Positions 8,400-17,747 are shown, counted from the first letter of the stretch. The stretch is DNA of 64,000 nt from UBA1227 sp963629305 (GCA_963629305.1 CAVGIJ010000003.1:35028-99027); one strand, 5' to 3'. The notes: generated by a model not told the origin, from the letters alone. Made by a program: numbers and translations.

Positions 8400-9425
8400 A
8401 TGAAAATCTGTATGATCGGCGGAACCGGTCTTCTCGGTTGCGAGGCTGCTAAGCAGATGATCGCTAAAGGACACCAGGTTTCAACAGTAGCACTTCCTCC
8501 GCTTCCGGAAGGAGCTCCAATCCCTGAGGAAATGGAAATCATCTTTAAGGACATCAACAAGGCAACTGACGCTGAGATCGAAGAATGGCTCAAGGGCGCA
8601 GACGCATTCGTTTTCGCAGCAGGCGTTGACGAGCGTGTTGAGTTCCCGCATCCTGTTGAGGAGTATTATCACAAGTACAATATTGCTCCCCTCGAGAGAA
8701 TCTTCCCTATCTGTAAGAAAGTCGGCGTAAAGCACGCTACAGTTCTCGGTTCTTACTTTGCTTACCTTTCAAAGCAGCATCCTGAGAGAACAGACCTCAG
8801 AAAGAAGAACCCGTACTTCCGTTCACGTCTTGCTCAGGAGAAATTCTGTGAGGATTCATGCACAGACGACTTCTCAGTAGATGTACTTGAGCTTCCTTAC
8901 ATCTTCGGCACACAGCCGGGTCGTAAGCCGGTTTGGGTTATCCTCATTGAGCAGATCAAGATGATGGATAAATGGCCGTTCACCATGTATCCGGCAGGTG
9001 GTACAGCAATGCTTACATGCCGTCAGGTTGGTGAAGTTATCTGCGGTTCTGCAACAAGAGACGCTAAGGGCTTCAATGCATTCCCAATCGGTATGTACAA
9101 CATGAAGTGGAAACCATTCATGAAGATCGTTTACAACGCTCGTGGCATGGGTGCAAACAGACCAATCGTTTCTGTTCCTCCGATCGCTATGAAGTTCGGC
9201 GTTATCAAGATGTACATGTACTACAAGAAGAACGGAATCGAGTCAGGTATGTCTCCATTCTCAACTGCTGACGTAATGGATCTTGATATCTTCATCGATG
9301 ATTACTATGCAAAGATGCTCGGTGCTACACCGGACGACATCGAAGCAGCTATCTTCGACTCAATCAAGATTTCTGAGGCTTCCTACAACGGAACTCTTAA
9401 GCTTCTTGAAATGAAGGGTGAATAA
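8400..9425 (+). CDS. Atypical extended short-chain dehydrogenase / NAD(P)-binding epimerase-like protein
   Basis: A 341-residue Rossmann protein. The N-terminal MIGGTGLLG (5-13) is the extended-SDR dinucleotide-binding glycine motif. A Ser-containing strand (LGSYFAYL) is present, but the usual Tyr-x3-Lys dyad is not clear: the candidate tyrosine lies in NPYFRSRLAQEK, where +4 is Arg. LELPYIFGTQPGRKP resembles the substrate-binding part of NAD-dependent epimerases. It is a single-gene unit with its own promoter and terminator. Codon choice differs from its neighbours, with ATC for Ile and AAG for Lys dominating, which suggests high expression. The reaction is unknown. Confidence 0.75.
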   Translation: MKICMIGGTGLLGCEAAKQMIAKGHQVSTVALPPLPEGAPIPEEMEIIFKDINKATDAEIEEWLKGADAFVFAAGVDERVEFPHPVEEYYHKYNIAPLERIFPICKKVGVKHATVLGSYFAYLSKQHPERTDLRKKNPYFRSRLAQEKFCEDSCTDDFSVDVLELPYIFGTQPGRKPVWVILIEQIKMMDKWPFTMYPAGGTAMLTCRQVGEVICGSATRDAKGFNAFPIGMYNMKWKPFMKIVYNARGMGANRPIVSVPPIAMKFGVIKMYMYYKKNGIESGMSPFSTADVMDLDIFIDDYYAKMLGATPDDIEAAIFDSIKISEASYNGTLKLLEMKGE

Positions 9426-9455
9426 TTCTTCACATTACTTACATAAGTAGCTTTA

Positions 9456-9489
9456 ATCCCCTTGCCGCTTTTGCGGCAAGGGGATTTTA
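9456..9489 (+). terminator. Terminator of the SDR gene
   Basis: Perfect 13-bp stem ATCCCCTTGCCGC / GCGGCAAGGGGAT with a T4 loop, followed by TTTAT. Confidence 0.88.
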
Positions 9490-9523
9490 TAGTATCCGAC
9501 AACAGCCTAACAACACTCATAAC

Positions 9524-9557
9524 AAAATACGGCAGACGACTTTGAGTCATCTGCCGT
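9524..9557 (-). terminator. Terminator of hisS-aspS
   Basis: Stem ACGGCAGACGAC / GTCATCTGCCGT (one wobble), read on the minus strand before ATTTT, about 20 bp past the aspS stop. Confidence 0.85.
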
Positions 9558-9578
9558 TAACTTTTCCAATCGGAATAC

Positions 9579-11363
9579 TTATTCCTGCGGAATATCCACT
9601 TTTATACCGAGTTCAAGAAGCTGGTCTTTATCTACCGCACTCGGACATGAAGTCATAGGTTCGGTTGCGTCCTTTATCTTCGGATACGCAACAACGTCAC
9701 GAAGGGTGTCACAACGAAGCATCTGCATACAGAGACGATCAAGACCGATACCCATTCCACCGTGTGGCGGAGGTCCGAATTTAAATGCATCCAAAAGATA
9801 GCCGAATTTCTGATACGCCTCTTCTTTTGAAAGTCCGAGCAAATCAAAAATTCTGCTCTGGAGCTGTGGATCTGTTATACGTATTGAACCGGATGAGAGC
9901 TCAATACCGTTGAGAACAAGGTCGTATGCCTTTGCCCTTACGTTTGCCTTGTCAGATTCAAGATACGGGAGACACTCATCCATGGGTGCGGTAAACGGAT
10001 GATGCATTGCCACAAAAGTACCGAGGTCTTCGTCCCAGTCAAAGAACGGGAATTCCGTTATCCAAAGAAGGTTGTACTTATCTGTCGGAATTATATCCAG
10101 TTTCTTTGCGACCTCTGTTCGAAGAGCGCCGAGGATGCTCATTACATGGTTGTTATTGGTATCGCCGATTATGAGAATAACATCGCCCGTATGTGCGTCT
10201 GCCTTTGTGAGTATCTCGTTCATCTTTTCTTCTGTGATAAACTTGCCAAACGACGATGAAATACCATCATCATTGAGTCTTACCCAAGCAAGACCCTTGG
10301 CACCGATACCCTTTGCAAGATCGGTAAGTTTATCAATCTCTTTACGTGAAAGAGTTTTCACGGCGTCTTTTGCCGTAATTCCGCGAACAGAACCGCCTCC
10401 CGCTACAGCGGATTCAAACACCCCGAATCCACAATCTTTAACTGTTTCCGTAAGATCATACAGTTCCATTGCATAGCGTGTGTCAGGCTTATCGGAACCG
10501 TAGCGCTCCATGGCTTCCTTATAGGTGAGTCTCGGGAGCGGCAGCTGAATATCAACATCTATAGCGTCTTTGAAGACTCTCTTCATGAAGCCTTCGCCTA
10601 TGCTCAGTACATCCTCCATTTCAACAAAGGACATCTCAAGGTCAATCTGTGTGAATTCGGGCTGACGGTCCGCACGAAGATCTTCATCACGGAAGCAACG
10701 TGCTATCTGCATATATCTGTCAAATCCGGCAACCATTGAAAGCTGCTTGTAAAGCTGAGGTGACTGCGGAAGTGCGTAGAAATCTCCCTTGTGGATACGG
10801 CTCGGAACAAGGAAGTCTCTTGCTCCCTCAGGAGTAGATTTTATGAGCATCGGGGTTTCAATTTCTATGAACCCGTTTTCATCAAAGTAATCGCGTGCGA
10901 TCTTTGTTATCCTGTGTCTCATAAGAATATTTCTCTGAAGGTCAGGTCTGCGAAGATCAAGATATCTGTACTTAAGTCTTGTAAGCTCAGATGTCTGACA
11001 GTTTTCAACAATCTCAAACGGTGGTGTTTCCGACTTTCCGAGCACGCGAAGGTCTTTTACAAAGATTTCAATTTCACCTGTCGGAATCTCCGTATTTTTG
11101 GAAGATCTCTCACGTACAACGCCCTTTGCCATGAGGACAAATTCGGATCTCGCGGAAAATGCCTTGTCAAAAATTTCCTTGTCGGTTGTGTCATCAAATG
11201 CAAGCTGAACAACGCCTGTTCTGTCACGAAGATCAATAAATATGAGAGCTCCGAGATCTCTCTGCTTTGCAACCCAACCGCATACTACAACCTCTGAGCC
11301 GATATCCGAGGCTCTTAAGTTTCCGCAATAGTCAGTTCTTTTAAGGCCTGTCATTAAATCCAT
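9579..11363 (-). CDS. aspS: Aspartyl-tRNA synthetase
   Basis: Charges tRNA-Asp; a class II synthetase of 594 residues, the usual length of the bacterial enzyme with its GAD insertion domain. The N-terminal OB-fold contains VCGWVAKQRDLGALIFIDLR. Motif 2 is FRDEDLRADRQPEFTQIDLE and motif 3 is GMGIGLDRL. The start ATG overlaps the hisS stop by one base (TAATG), indicating translational coupling. An ATG three codons later (9579..11354) is an alternative start and would agree with relatives beginning near MTGLKRT. No archaeal-type features and no linked amidotransferase genes are seen in the window. Confidence 0.96.
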   Translation of the reverse strand: MDLMTGLKRTDYCGNLRASDIGSEVVVCGWVAKQRDLGALIFIDLRDRTGVVQLAFDDTTDKEIFDKAFSARSEFVLMAKGVVRERSSKNTEIPTGEIEIFVKDLRVLGKSETPPFEIVENCQTSELTRLKYRYLDLRRPDLQRNILMRHRITKIARDYFDENGFIEIETPMLIKSTPEGARDFLVPSRIHKGDFYALPQSPQLYKQLSMVAGFDRYMQIARCFRDEDLRADRQPEFTQIDLEMSFVEMEDVLSIGEGFMKRVFKDAIDVDIQLPLPRLTYKEAMERYGSDKPDTRYAMELYDLTETVKDCGFGVFESAVAGGGSVRGITAKDAVKTLSRKEIDKLTDLAKGIGAKGLAWVRLNDDGISSSFGKFITEEKMNEILTKADAHTGDVILIIGDTNNNHVMSILGALRTEVAKKLDIIPTDKYNLLWITEFPFFDWDEDLGTFVAMHHPFTAPMDECLPYLESDKANVRAKAYDLVLNGIELSSGSIRITDPQLQSRIFDLLGLSKEEAYQKFGYLLDAFKFGPPPHGGMGIGLDRLCMQMLRCDTLRDVVAYPKIKDATEPMTSCPSAVDKDQLLELGIKVDIPQE

Positions 11364-12733
11364 TATGCCTTACCCCCAAAGATTGAATTAAAATCTATTC
11401 CTGATACATCTAGATTTTTGAACTCTTCACCGTCAAGGTCAAGAGAAATTTTTGAAACGGATTGTTTTATTGCAACGTCACAGAAGTCATCCGCAAAAGT
11501 TTCAAGCTTCATAGGCGTTATTTCACCGGTCTCCATATTTTTAAGCGAAACCTCTCCGCTTAGGAGTTCATCGTCACCGATAACAGCGACAAACTCAGCA
11601 CCGATCTTGTTGGCATACTTCATCTGAGCCTTGATTCCTCTGCCGGATACATCGAACAGTGCAAACACGCCCTCCTCACGAAGGTGAGTTGCTATCTCGG
11701 CCGCTTTAAGACTTGCAGCTTCTCCGACCGGAGCCAAATATATGTTGCAGTGGTTGTCCTGCGGAAGTTCAATGTTCTGAGACTCAAGAAGTAACATAAG
11801 TCTCTCCATACCCATGGCAAAACCGAGAGCCGGGATATGTGAGCCTCCGAGTTCTTCGCAAAGTCCGTCATAGCGTCCACCGCCGCAAACCGTTCCCTGT
11901 GCGCCTATGCCGGTTGCGACAAATTCAAACACGGTTCTTGTGTAGTAGTCGAGTCCGCGTACTATAGTCGGATTGACCTTGTATGAAATATTCATGGCAT
12001 CAAGGTATTTCTTAAGTCCGTCAAAATGCGCTTTGCAATCATCACAGAGATAATCAAGGACTGTCGGCGCACCTTTTGCTATTTCGCTGCATACCGGGCT
12101 CTTGCAGTCAAGTATTCTCATAGGATTGCGGTCAAGTCTGCCAAGGCATGTCTCACAGAGCTCGTCTCTGTGACCCTCAAAGTACTCACGCAAAGCCTTC
12201 TGGTACGCGGCTCTGCACGTCGGACACCCTATTGAGTTTATCTGAAGTTCAAGATCCTTAACACCGAGGAATCCGAAGATTTCATTGGCAAGAGAGATAA
12301 CCTCAGCATCTACAGCCGGACCCTCTGCGCCAAAACACTCAACTCCGAACTGGTGAAACTCACGGAGTCTGCCTGCCTGAGGTTTTTCATACCTGTAGCA
12401 TGAAAGCTGGTAAAAGACCTTTTGCGGCATAGGTTCGTTGAAAAGTCCGTGCTCAAGGAATGATCTCACCGCGCCTGCGGTACCCTCGGGACGAAGAGTT
12501 ATTGAACGCCCGCCCTTATCCTCAAAGGTGTACATCTCCTTTTGTACGACATCCGTGGTATCTCCCACAGATCTATTAAAAAGCTCCGTGTGTTCAAAAA
12601 CCGGAGTACGAATTTCTTTAAAACCATAGTTCATCGCAATATCTGCGATCGTCTGCTCAATAAATCTCAGCTTATGGCTATCCTTCGGCAATGTATCCTG
12701 CGTACCTTTTATCGCGTTTGTCAGCAATGCCAT
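11363..12733 (-). CDS. hisS: Histidyl-tRNA synthetase
   Basis: Charges tRNA-His; class II dimer. The N-terminus IKGTQDTLP, motif 2 YRYEKPQAGRLREFHQFG, the HisA motif RGLDYYTRTVFE and the signature GGGRYDGL are all present, followed by the C-terminal anticodon-binding domain (IYLAPVGE...). The insertion domain has paired cysteines (CPTC, CETC, CKSPVC, CDDC) as in many clostridial HisRS. At 456 residues it is about 30 longer than typical because of a C-terminal tail after the anticodon-binding domain (about 420-456). RBS GAAGGAGG precedes the ATG. hisS-aspS is a common pairing. No T-box leader is recognisable upstream. Confidence 0.96.
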   Translation of the reverse strand: MALLTNAIKGTQDTLPKDSHKLRFIEQTIADIAMNYGFKEIRTPVFEHTELFNRSVGDTTDVVQKEMYTFEDKGGRSITLRPEGTAGAVRSFLEHGLFNEPMPQKVFYQLSCYRYEKPQAGRLREFHQFGVECFGAEGPAVDAEVISLANEIFGFLGVKDLELQINSIGCPTCRAAYQKALREYFEGHRDELCETCLGRLDRNPMRILDCKSPVCSEIAKGAPTVLDYLCDDCKAHFDGLKKYLDAMNISYKVNPTIVRGLDYYTRTVFEFVATGIGAQGTVCGGGRYDGLCEELGGSHIPALGFAMGMERLMLLLESQNIELPQDNHCNIYLAPVGEAASLKAAEIATHLREEGVFALFDVSGRGIKAQMKYANKIGAEFVAVIGDDELLSGEVSLKNMETGEITPMKLETFADDFCDVAIKQSVSKISLDLDGEEFKNLDVSGIDFNSIFGGKA

Positions 12734-12798
12734 GATACAGCCTCCTTCAATTAGTCTTTAACCTGTAAATTATAATACATATAGCGGGGTTTTGCAAA

Positions 12799-12833
12799 CA
12801 AAAGATAGCCTCCGTCCTATACGGCCGGAGGCT
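12799..12833 (-). terminator. Terminator of mgsA
   Basis: Stem AGCCTCCG / CGGAGGCT flanking an 11-nt loop. On the minus strand it is followed by ATCTTTTG. Confidence 0.7.
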
Positions 12834-12853
12834 TTAATTTGCAATCCAAAATT

Positions 12854-13267
12854 TTATTTTTTATTGTTTTTAGGATTTACAATATCACGCCAGTCAAGGT
12901 CTCCGCGTGCAAGAGCATGGATGAGCGCTTCCGCTGTAGCAATATTTGTCGCAACAGGGATGTTGTGAACGTTGCAAAGTCTTAAAAGATTTGCTTCGTT
13001 TGGCTCACTTGGCTTTGGGTTAAGAGGATCTCCGAACATGAGGAGAAGGTCTATCTCATTGCATGCTATGCGTGACGCAATCTGCTGCTCTCCGCCCTGT
13101 GCGCCGCTTAAAAATTTATGTATCTCAAGTCCGGTCGCCTCTTCGACAATCTTTCCTGTTGTGCCTGTTGCACAGATATTGTGCTGACTTAAAATTCCGC
13201 AATAAGCAATGCAGAACTGTGTCATCAATTCTTTTTTTACATCATGTGCGATTAAAGCTATATTCAT
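12854..13267 (-). CDS. mgsA: Methylglyoxal synthase
   Basis: Converts dihydroxyacetone phosphate to methylglyoxal and phosphate, a bypass that frees phosphate when glycolysis is overloaded. The 137-residue length fits the family. Visible motifs: IALIAHD at the N-terminus, the phosphate loop CATGTTG (32-38), GGEQQI, the catalytic aspartate in FGDPL, and VHNIPVATN with the conserved His. The aromatic Trp often seen in the FWDPL motif is Gly here. Single-gene unit with its own promoter and terminator between hisS and the mre cluster. Confidence 0.93.
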   Translation of the reverse strand: MNIALIAHDVKKELMTQFCIAYCGILSQHNICATGTTGKIVEEATGLEIHKFLSGAQGGEQQIASRIACNEIDLLLMFGDPLNPKPSEPNEANLLRLCNVHNIPVATNIATAEALIHALARGDLDWRDIVNPKNNKK

Positions 13268-13309
13268 AATTAACCTAAGCCCCCTGATAGCTTTCTGTAT
13301 GTGCTGTTC

Positions 13310-13338
13310 ATTTTATCACATTTTTTATGTTTCATCAA
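13310..13338 (-). promoter_or_regulatory. Promoter of mgsA
   Basis: Minus-strand TTGATG (13333-13338), 17-bp spacer, extended -10 TGA-TAAAAT (hexamer 13310-13315). Confidence 0.7.
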
Positions 13339-13359
13339 TATGTTTTTTGTAAAAAATGT

Positions 13360-14088
13360 CTAAAGGCTAAGCGGTATATTTTCACCATTCATCCTTTTTA
13401 TTATTCTCTTGACGGCTTTCACGCTTGGAAGTGCCGGATCAATAAGTTCACCGTTTAAAATTGACAGTGACAGATCCATATCATCCGGCACGACGCCTAT
13501 AAGCTGAACTCCCGTTGCGTCTATAACGTCATCAATGTTGAGAGCCCGTCCGTTTGTCACGGTGTTCTTTTTGAACCGGTTTATTATAAGTCTTGACGGA
13601 ACTGACATATCCGCTGCTTTTCTTGCAGCCACGGCCGCGCTTCTCACACACACGAAGTCCGGTGTGGAAATAATAAATACCGAATCCGCGGCACTGAGTG
13701 TGAGTTTCAAGATATCCCCCACGCCCGCCGGGCAGTCAAGAATAATAAAGTCAAAATCGTTGTCATAAAAAGAAATAAGTTTTTTAATGTCATTTTCGGA
13801 GGCGGATACATCGCCGATTGGCGCCGCAAGAAGATATGGTCCTTTTGTTTTAAGCAATGCTGTTTCCGGGTCACATTTTTCGGTTATAACATCATACCAA
13901 TCATAGAGAACCATGTCACTTACTGACAGCATGATATCAAGAGTGCGAAGCGATATGTCAAAATCAATCATCAAAACCTTCTTGTTCTGTGAACTGAGAA
14001 GTTTAGCGAAAGTTGTCGAAAGCGTTGACTTTCCCACCCCTCCCTTTCCGGAGGTAAACAGGATTTTTTTCGCCTTTGTCTGTTCCAT
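13360..14088 (-). CDS. MinD/ParA-type deviant Walker A ATPase, MinD-like
   Basis: A 242-residue P-loop ATPase. The deviant Walker A GKGGVGKS (14-21), the switch DFDISLRTLD and the Walker B FIILDCPAGVG are of the MinD type, and MinD commonly follows mrdA in clostridial mre clusters. MinD places the division-site inhibitor MinC on the membrane. This copy ends at RMNGENIPLSL and has no amphipathic C-terminal helix, and no minC or minE is nearby. It follows mrdA by 14 bp and is the last gene of the mreBCD-mrdA unit. It could be a septum-site regulator that works without direct membrane binding, or another ParA-family protein. Confidence 0.75.
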   Translation of the reverse strand: MEQTKAKKILFTSGKGGVGKSTLSTTFAKLLSSQNKKVLMIDFDISLRTLDIMLSVSDMVLYDWYDVITEKCDPETALLKTKGPYLLAAPIGDVSASENDIKKLISFYDNDFDFIILDCPAGVGDILKLTLSAADSVFIISTPDFVCVRSAAVAARKAADMSVPSRLIINRFKKNTVTNGRALNIDDVIDATGVQLIGVVPDDMDLSLSILNGELIDPALPSVKAVKRIIKRMNGENIPLSL

Positions 14089-14102
14089 AAATTTGCCTCC
14101 CG

Positions 14103-16199
14103 TCAGGAAAGAAGTTCCGAATAATTTTGGACGCCCTTAAGGTCCTTCTTTGAAAAATAATACTTGTAAATATCTGCGGCTACAGATGAGCACAAGCTAC
14201 CCGAATCAGCCGTTTCAACAACAATTGCCATAGCAATTTCGGGATTGTCATATGGTGCATATGAAATAAGGAATCCGTTATTTCCTTCAAGGGTATTTCC
14301 GTTTACAACCTTCTTTATCTCAGATGTACCGGTCTTTGCGGCAGCCTTTACGGGGAGCGATGCAAATGCATTCTTACAAAACCCTTCATTTGCAACAAGA
14401 TACATTCCCTCTCGTACAAGTTTAAGAGTTTTATCACTTATTTTGATCTTTGATGCAACTTCGGGAACTTTTTCAAGAATGGTATCCGAGTAGTCATACG
14501 ACATTATGGACTTTACAAAATGCGGAACATATCTTGTACCGCCGTTTGCAATAGTCGCACAGTAATTACAAAGCTGAATAATTGTAAACTGATGATCAGA
14601 CTGGCCGATTGCCGCCTGAAGTGTATCACCGGGTCGCCATACGCCTCCCTGTGACTCTCTGTATTCAGGCCCCGCAAGGATACCCTCAGCCTCGGAAATT
14701 TCAATACCTGTCTTCTGTCCGAGACCGAATGAGGTTGCCCATTCGTCTATTTTTTCTATTCCGACCTTACGGCTCGTTTCATAGAAAAAGCAGTTACAAG
14801 ATTTATTGATAGCATTGGTTACATTCATAACGCCGTGCGCTGTATGGTAAGCACATGAGAATGTATGGTCAAGATACGGATAGAGTCCTGTACATTTCCA
14901 TGTGAAGCTTTCGTCAATTGCCTTTTCTTCAAGTGCCGCAATCGCGGTACAGGGTTTAAAAGTTGATCCCGGCTCATATGTACTCATCAAGGCCCTGTTC
15001 CAAAGAGGTGAGTTGGTAGCCTCAGCCCATGTGCTGTAATTTTCCTTCCATGTTGAATTGTCATATGATGGATATGTTGCACATGCTAAAATTTCGCCGC
15101 TGTTTACTTCCGTAACCACAACTGCCGCACCCGCAACAGTTGCAAGATCACCGGTAAGAGAATCAACATTTTTCTTAAGAGCATTTTGCGCAACAAGCTG
15201 GAGGTTTGTGTCAAGAGTTGTTATGACCGTATTGCCTTGTTTTGGTTTTACCGAATAGCTCTCGGATACATTGCCCTCGGAATCGGTTGAAACAGTCTTC
15301 ACACCTCTCGTGCCCCGCAGATACGACTCAAGGCTCGCTTCAAGGCCGCTGCTTCCGTAATCATCTGTCATCAGATATGCATTTCTCTTTATGGTTGCTA
15401 TCTCATCGTCCGAAGCATTTTCCTCTTCTGCCTTTTTCAAAGCCTCGCTGAGCTTCTCCTGTTCAGCTGTATATGTGTCTGCGGAAATACCCGAAACTCT
15501 TCCGAGAACGTGTGGAGCGATGGTTCCGTCTGTGTATTCGCGGTAAGGAACTATCGAGTTCTCAACCCCTTTGTAGAAAGAGCTGTTTTCCATTATTACG
15601 GCAACAAGATCTGTCGGAACATCCTCGGCAAAAGTGTAAAGGACGGAATTCGAAAATCCGATTTTCTTCATCTCGACGCAGACGGAAGCAATCTTTATCG
15701 CGTCCTCTTTGCTGTAATCTTCAAGTTCATATCTCTTTACAAGCGCTGTCATGCAGTTCTCAGCGGTTGCGTAGCTGTTAAGATTCAGCATCTCAGATGA
15801 TTTGAGCCATTTGATATCGTCATCTCTGTCCTCGGAGTACGAATATGTTCCGTCAGAATTTAAAATTATCGGTAAATTGTTTATGTATTCCTGATTGTTT
15901 TCCTCAAAAAGTTTTATGAGCGAGATAATTATTTCATCCCTCTCCTCCTGTTCTTTCGGAAAATATGCATAATTGAAAATTATAGAATTGCCCTGCCTGT
16001 TGGTTACAAGCGGAGAGCCGTTGCGATCAAGGATTTCACCTCTCGCAGCATCTACGGTAATACTGTATGATTTTACAGTGTTTTTTGTATGTTTGTCTTT
16101 ATCAATAACCTGAATTTTGAAGAGAACACCGATAAAAACCGCAAATGCAAGTACAAACAGTACGCTTACAACTATGCTGCGAATTTTTGTATTTTTCAC
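14103..16199 (-). CDS. mrdA: Penicillin-binding protein 2, class B transpeptidase
   Basis: The transpeptidase for cell elongation, anchored by one N-terminal membrane helix (about 8-30). The catalytic SxxK is STFK with S412, SxN is SCN at 467 and KTG is KTGTSE at 622. The dimerisation/pedestal domain precedes these (ARGEILDRNG, HVLGRVSG). The frame continues upstream to an ATG at 16217, but that ATG lies directly ahead of AAAGGAG (16208-16214); the GTG at 16199 with an 8-nt spacer is the likely start, giving 698 residues. It is followed by the MinD-like gene and preceded by mreD, so it belongs to the elongasome set. Confidence 0.94.
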   Translation of the reverse strand: MKNTKIRSIVVSVLFVLAFAVFIGVLFKIQVIDKDKHTKNTVKSYSITVDAARGEILDRNGSPLVTNRQGNSIIFNYAYFPKEQEERDEIIISLIKLFEENNQEYINNLPIILNSDGTYSYSEDRDDDIKWLKSSEMLNLNSYATAENCMTALVKRYELEDYSKEDAIKIASVCVEMKKIGFSNSVLYTFAEDVPTDLVAVIMENSSFYKGVENSIVPYREYTDGTIAPHVLGRVSGISADTYTAEQEKLSEALKKAEEENASDDEIATIKRNAYLMTDDYGSSGLEASLESYLRGTRGVKTVSTDSEGNVSESYSVKPKQGNTVITTLDTNLQLVAQNALKKNVDSLTGDLATVAGAAVVVTEVNSGEILACATYPSYDNSTWKENYSTWAEATNSPLWNRALMSTYEPGSTFKPCTAIAALEEKAIDESFTWKCTGLYPYLDHTFSCAYHTAHGVMNVTNAINKSCNCFFYETSRKVGIEKIDEWATSFGLGQKTGIEISEAEGILAGPEYRESQGGVWRPGDTLQAAIGQSDHQFTIIQLCNYCATIANGGTRYVPHFVKSIMSYDYSDTILEKVPEVASKIKISDKTLKLVREGMYLVANEGFCKNAFASLPVKAAAKTGTSEIKKVVNGNTLEGNNGFLISYAPYDNPEIAMAIVVETADSGSLCSSVAADIYKYYFSKKDLKGVQNYSELLS

Positions 16200-16245
16200 A
16201 GTGCTCTCTCCTTTCATGGTATGATTAAAAATTAATTTTCAATAA

Positions 16246-16806
16246 TCAATTAGGGCGAATAACCCGTGATTTATGCGGATAACGATCCTTAAGCTTGCGC
16301 AGAAATTTTCTCATAAGTATGTAGAAAACCGGTGTAAAGATAAAGGTATACACCATAGACGGCAGATAAAACGTTACAAACAACAGCAAACCACCCTCAA
16401 TGCCTCTGCAGATAACAAAGATAAACCAGTGAAGAACCGCGTACAATACAATTGCGGCAGCTGATAAAAGCAATGCAGTCGAAAGGTTATTTCTCATAAG
16501 ATAGTTTATAAGCAGTCCTACAATCGTTGCAATAACCATGAGAAAAAGTGCGTTGAATCCATCTCCGCGCGCGGCTGTTGCATCCCATATGGCACCTGCA
16601 AAAACCCCCATAAGTGTTGCGGCCAGATCCCGCTCAAACATTGCAATACCAACCACTGTAGGTATAAGCAAGAAGGCATGAGCACCGAAAACCGTCGGGA
16701 ACATATGGGGAGTATTTTGAAGCACACCGACAAAAAGAATCAGAAAAATAAAACCGATACGTCGGATATAAAGATTCATTTTTGATTTTGAAATTGCTTT
16801 CGTCAC
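16246..16806 (-). CDS. mreD: Rod shape-determining membrane protein MreD
   Basis: A 186-residue, very hydrophobic protein with about five transmembrane segments and a basic C-terminus (KFLRKLKDRYPHKSR). Sequence conservation in MreD is low. The call rests on size, topology, a GVFAGAIWDATAARGDGFNAL stretch typical of the family and its position between mreC and mrdA. It helps assemble the elongation machinery at the membrane. The gap to mreC is 11 bp. Confidence 0.88.
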   Translation of the reverse strand: MTKAISKSKMNLYIRRIGFIFLILFVGVLQNTPHMFPTVFGAHAFLLIPTVVGIAMFERDLAATLMGVFAGAIWDATAARGDGFNALFLMVIATIVGLLINYLMRNNLSTALLLSAAAIVLYAVLHWFIFVICRGIEGGLLLFVTFYLPSMVYTFIFTPVFYILMRKFLRKLKDRYPHKSRVIRPN

Positions 16807-16817
16807 GGTAAAACCCT

Positions 16818-17681
16818 CTATTCGGAAACTGTTTGACTTACGCCTTGACCGTTGAAATCGGTAATAATAAGCGCGTCCTCGAGATTGTCTATGTCTGCGC
16901 TCGGCTCGATAACTGCGTAGGATGAGATGTCGCTGTCCTCATTTTTTACTTCCTTAACCGTACCTACAATAAGGTCTCTCGGATAAACTCCGCCGATGCC
17001 GGTGGTACATACAACACCGCCCGCGGCAATAGAGGTATTTCTGTCAAGTCCGGAAAGTCTGCAAAAGCCCTCTTTTGAGAGAGATGCGGTATTCGAAACA
17101 AAGCCTGTTTCTCTTGTGCGTACTTCATATGCACTTACATTGACGTTCGGATCAAGAATGGTAGAAACAACGCAGTATGTAGCGGAAACCTTGGTTACTA
17201 CGCCGACTAGCTGTCCCTTACCGTATATGACCGGGTCATTGACAGATATCCCGTCAGCACTACCCTTATTAAAAGTAAACGTTGTAAAAGCATTTGAGGA
17301 ATCTCTTCCTATGATTACCGCCGACACGAACTTGTAGTCCGGATTCGACTCCTTTATCTCAAGAGCACCCTCATAAAGCTCAAGCTTCTGCTTTGTCTGT
17401 TCATAGTCGGCAAGTCTTGACTGAAGATCGGCAATTTCACTCTCGAGGTCTTCAATCTCCGCCTTGTATTTTTCCTTTGATGTAAAAAAATCCCTGACCT
17501 TTGTAAAGCCTTTTCCGACCGCTGCCGCGCCTCTGTAAACAGGCTGCACCACCGTCCCCATTGCCGTTGACAACGGAGAACTGCCTCGGGCTGTTACCAC
17601 AGCAAATATGATAAAAGCAAGCAATACCGTGAGCAACGCAACAAGGATTTTAAACCATGTGCTTTTAAAAAACTTCTTCAT
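16818..17681 (-). CDS. mreC: Rod shape-determining protein MreC
   Basis: A 287-residue bitopic protein: short cytoplasmic start, one transmembrane helix (about 9-30), a coiled coil (about 70-105, ESEIADLQSRLADYEQ), then the extracytoplasmic beta domain with VIGRDSSNAFTTFTFNKGS and KGQLVGVVTKV, family hallmarks. MreC links cytoplasmic MreB to PBP2 outside. The terminator-like hairpin between mreB and mreC may lower its expression relative to mreB. Confidence 0.94.
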   Translation of the reverse strand: MKKFFKSTWFKILVALLTVLLAFIIFAVVTARGSSPLSTAMGTVVQPVYRGAAAVGKGFTKVRDFFTSKEKYKAEIEDLESEIADLQSRLADYEQTKQKLELYEGALEIKESNPDYKFVSAVIIGRDSSNAFTTFTFNKGSADGISVNDPVIYGKGQLVGVVTKVSATYCVVSTILDPNVNVSAYEVRTRETGFVSNTASLSKEGFCRLSGLDRNTSIAAGGVVCTTGIGGVYPRDLIVGTVKEVKNEDSDISSYAVIEPSADIDNLEDALIITDFNGQGVSQTVSE

Positions 17682-17719
17682 AGGTAAACCACCAAAAATT
17701 TGTTGTCAAACAGACTGAA

Positions 17720-17743
17720 AAGGGGCTTTGTAAAAAGCCCCTT
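17720..17743 (-). terminator. Terminator/attenuator between mreB and mreC
   Basis: Perfect 10-bp stem AAGGGGCTTT / AAAGCCCCTT, loop of 4 nt, read on the minus strand and followed by TTTTCAG. It lies just past the mreB stop and 39 bp before mreC, so part of the transcripts should end here. Confidence 0.8.
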
Positions 17744-17747
17744 GTTT

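Noticed and set aside
12734..12853. T-box leader for hisS-aspS, and likewise for leuS, serS and glyQS
   Set aside because: No specifier stem, T-box sequence or leader of enough length was found before any of the synthetase genes.
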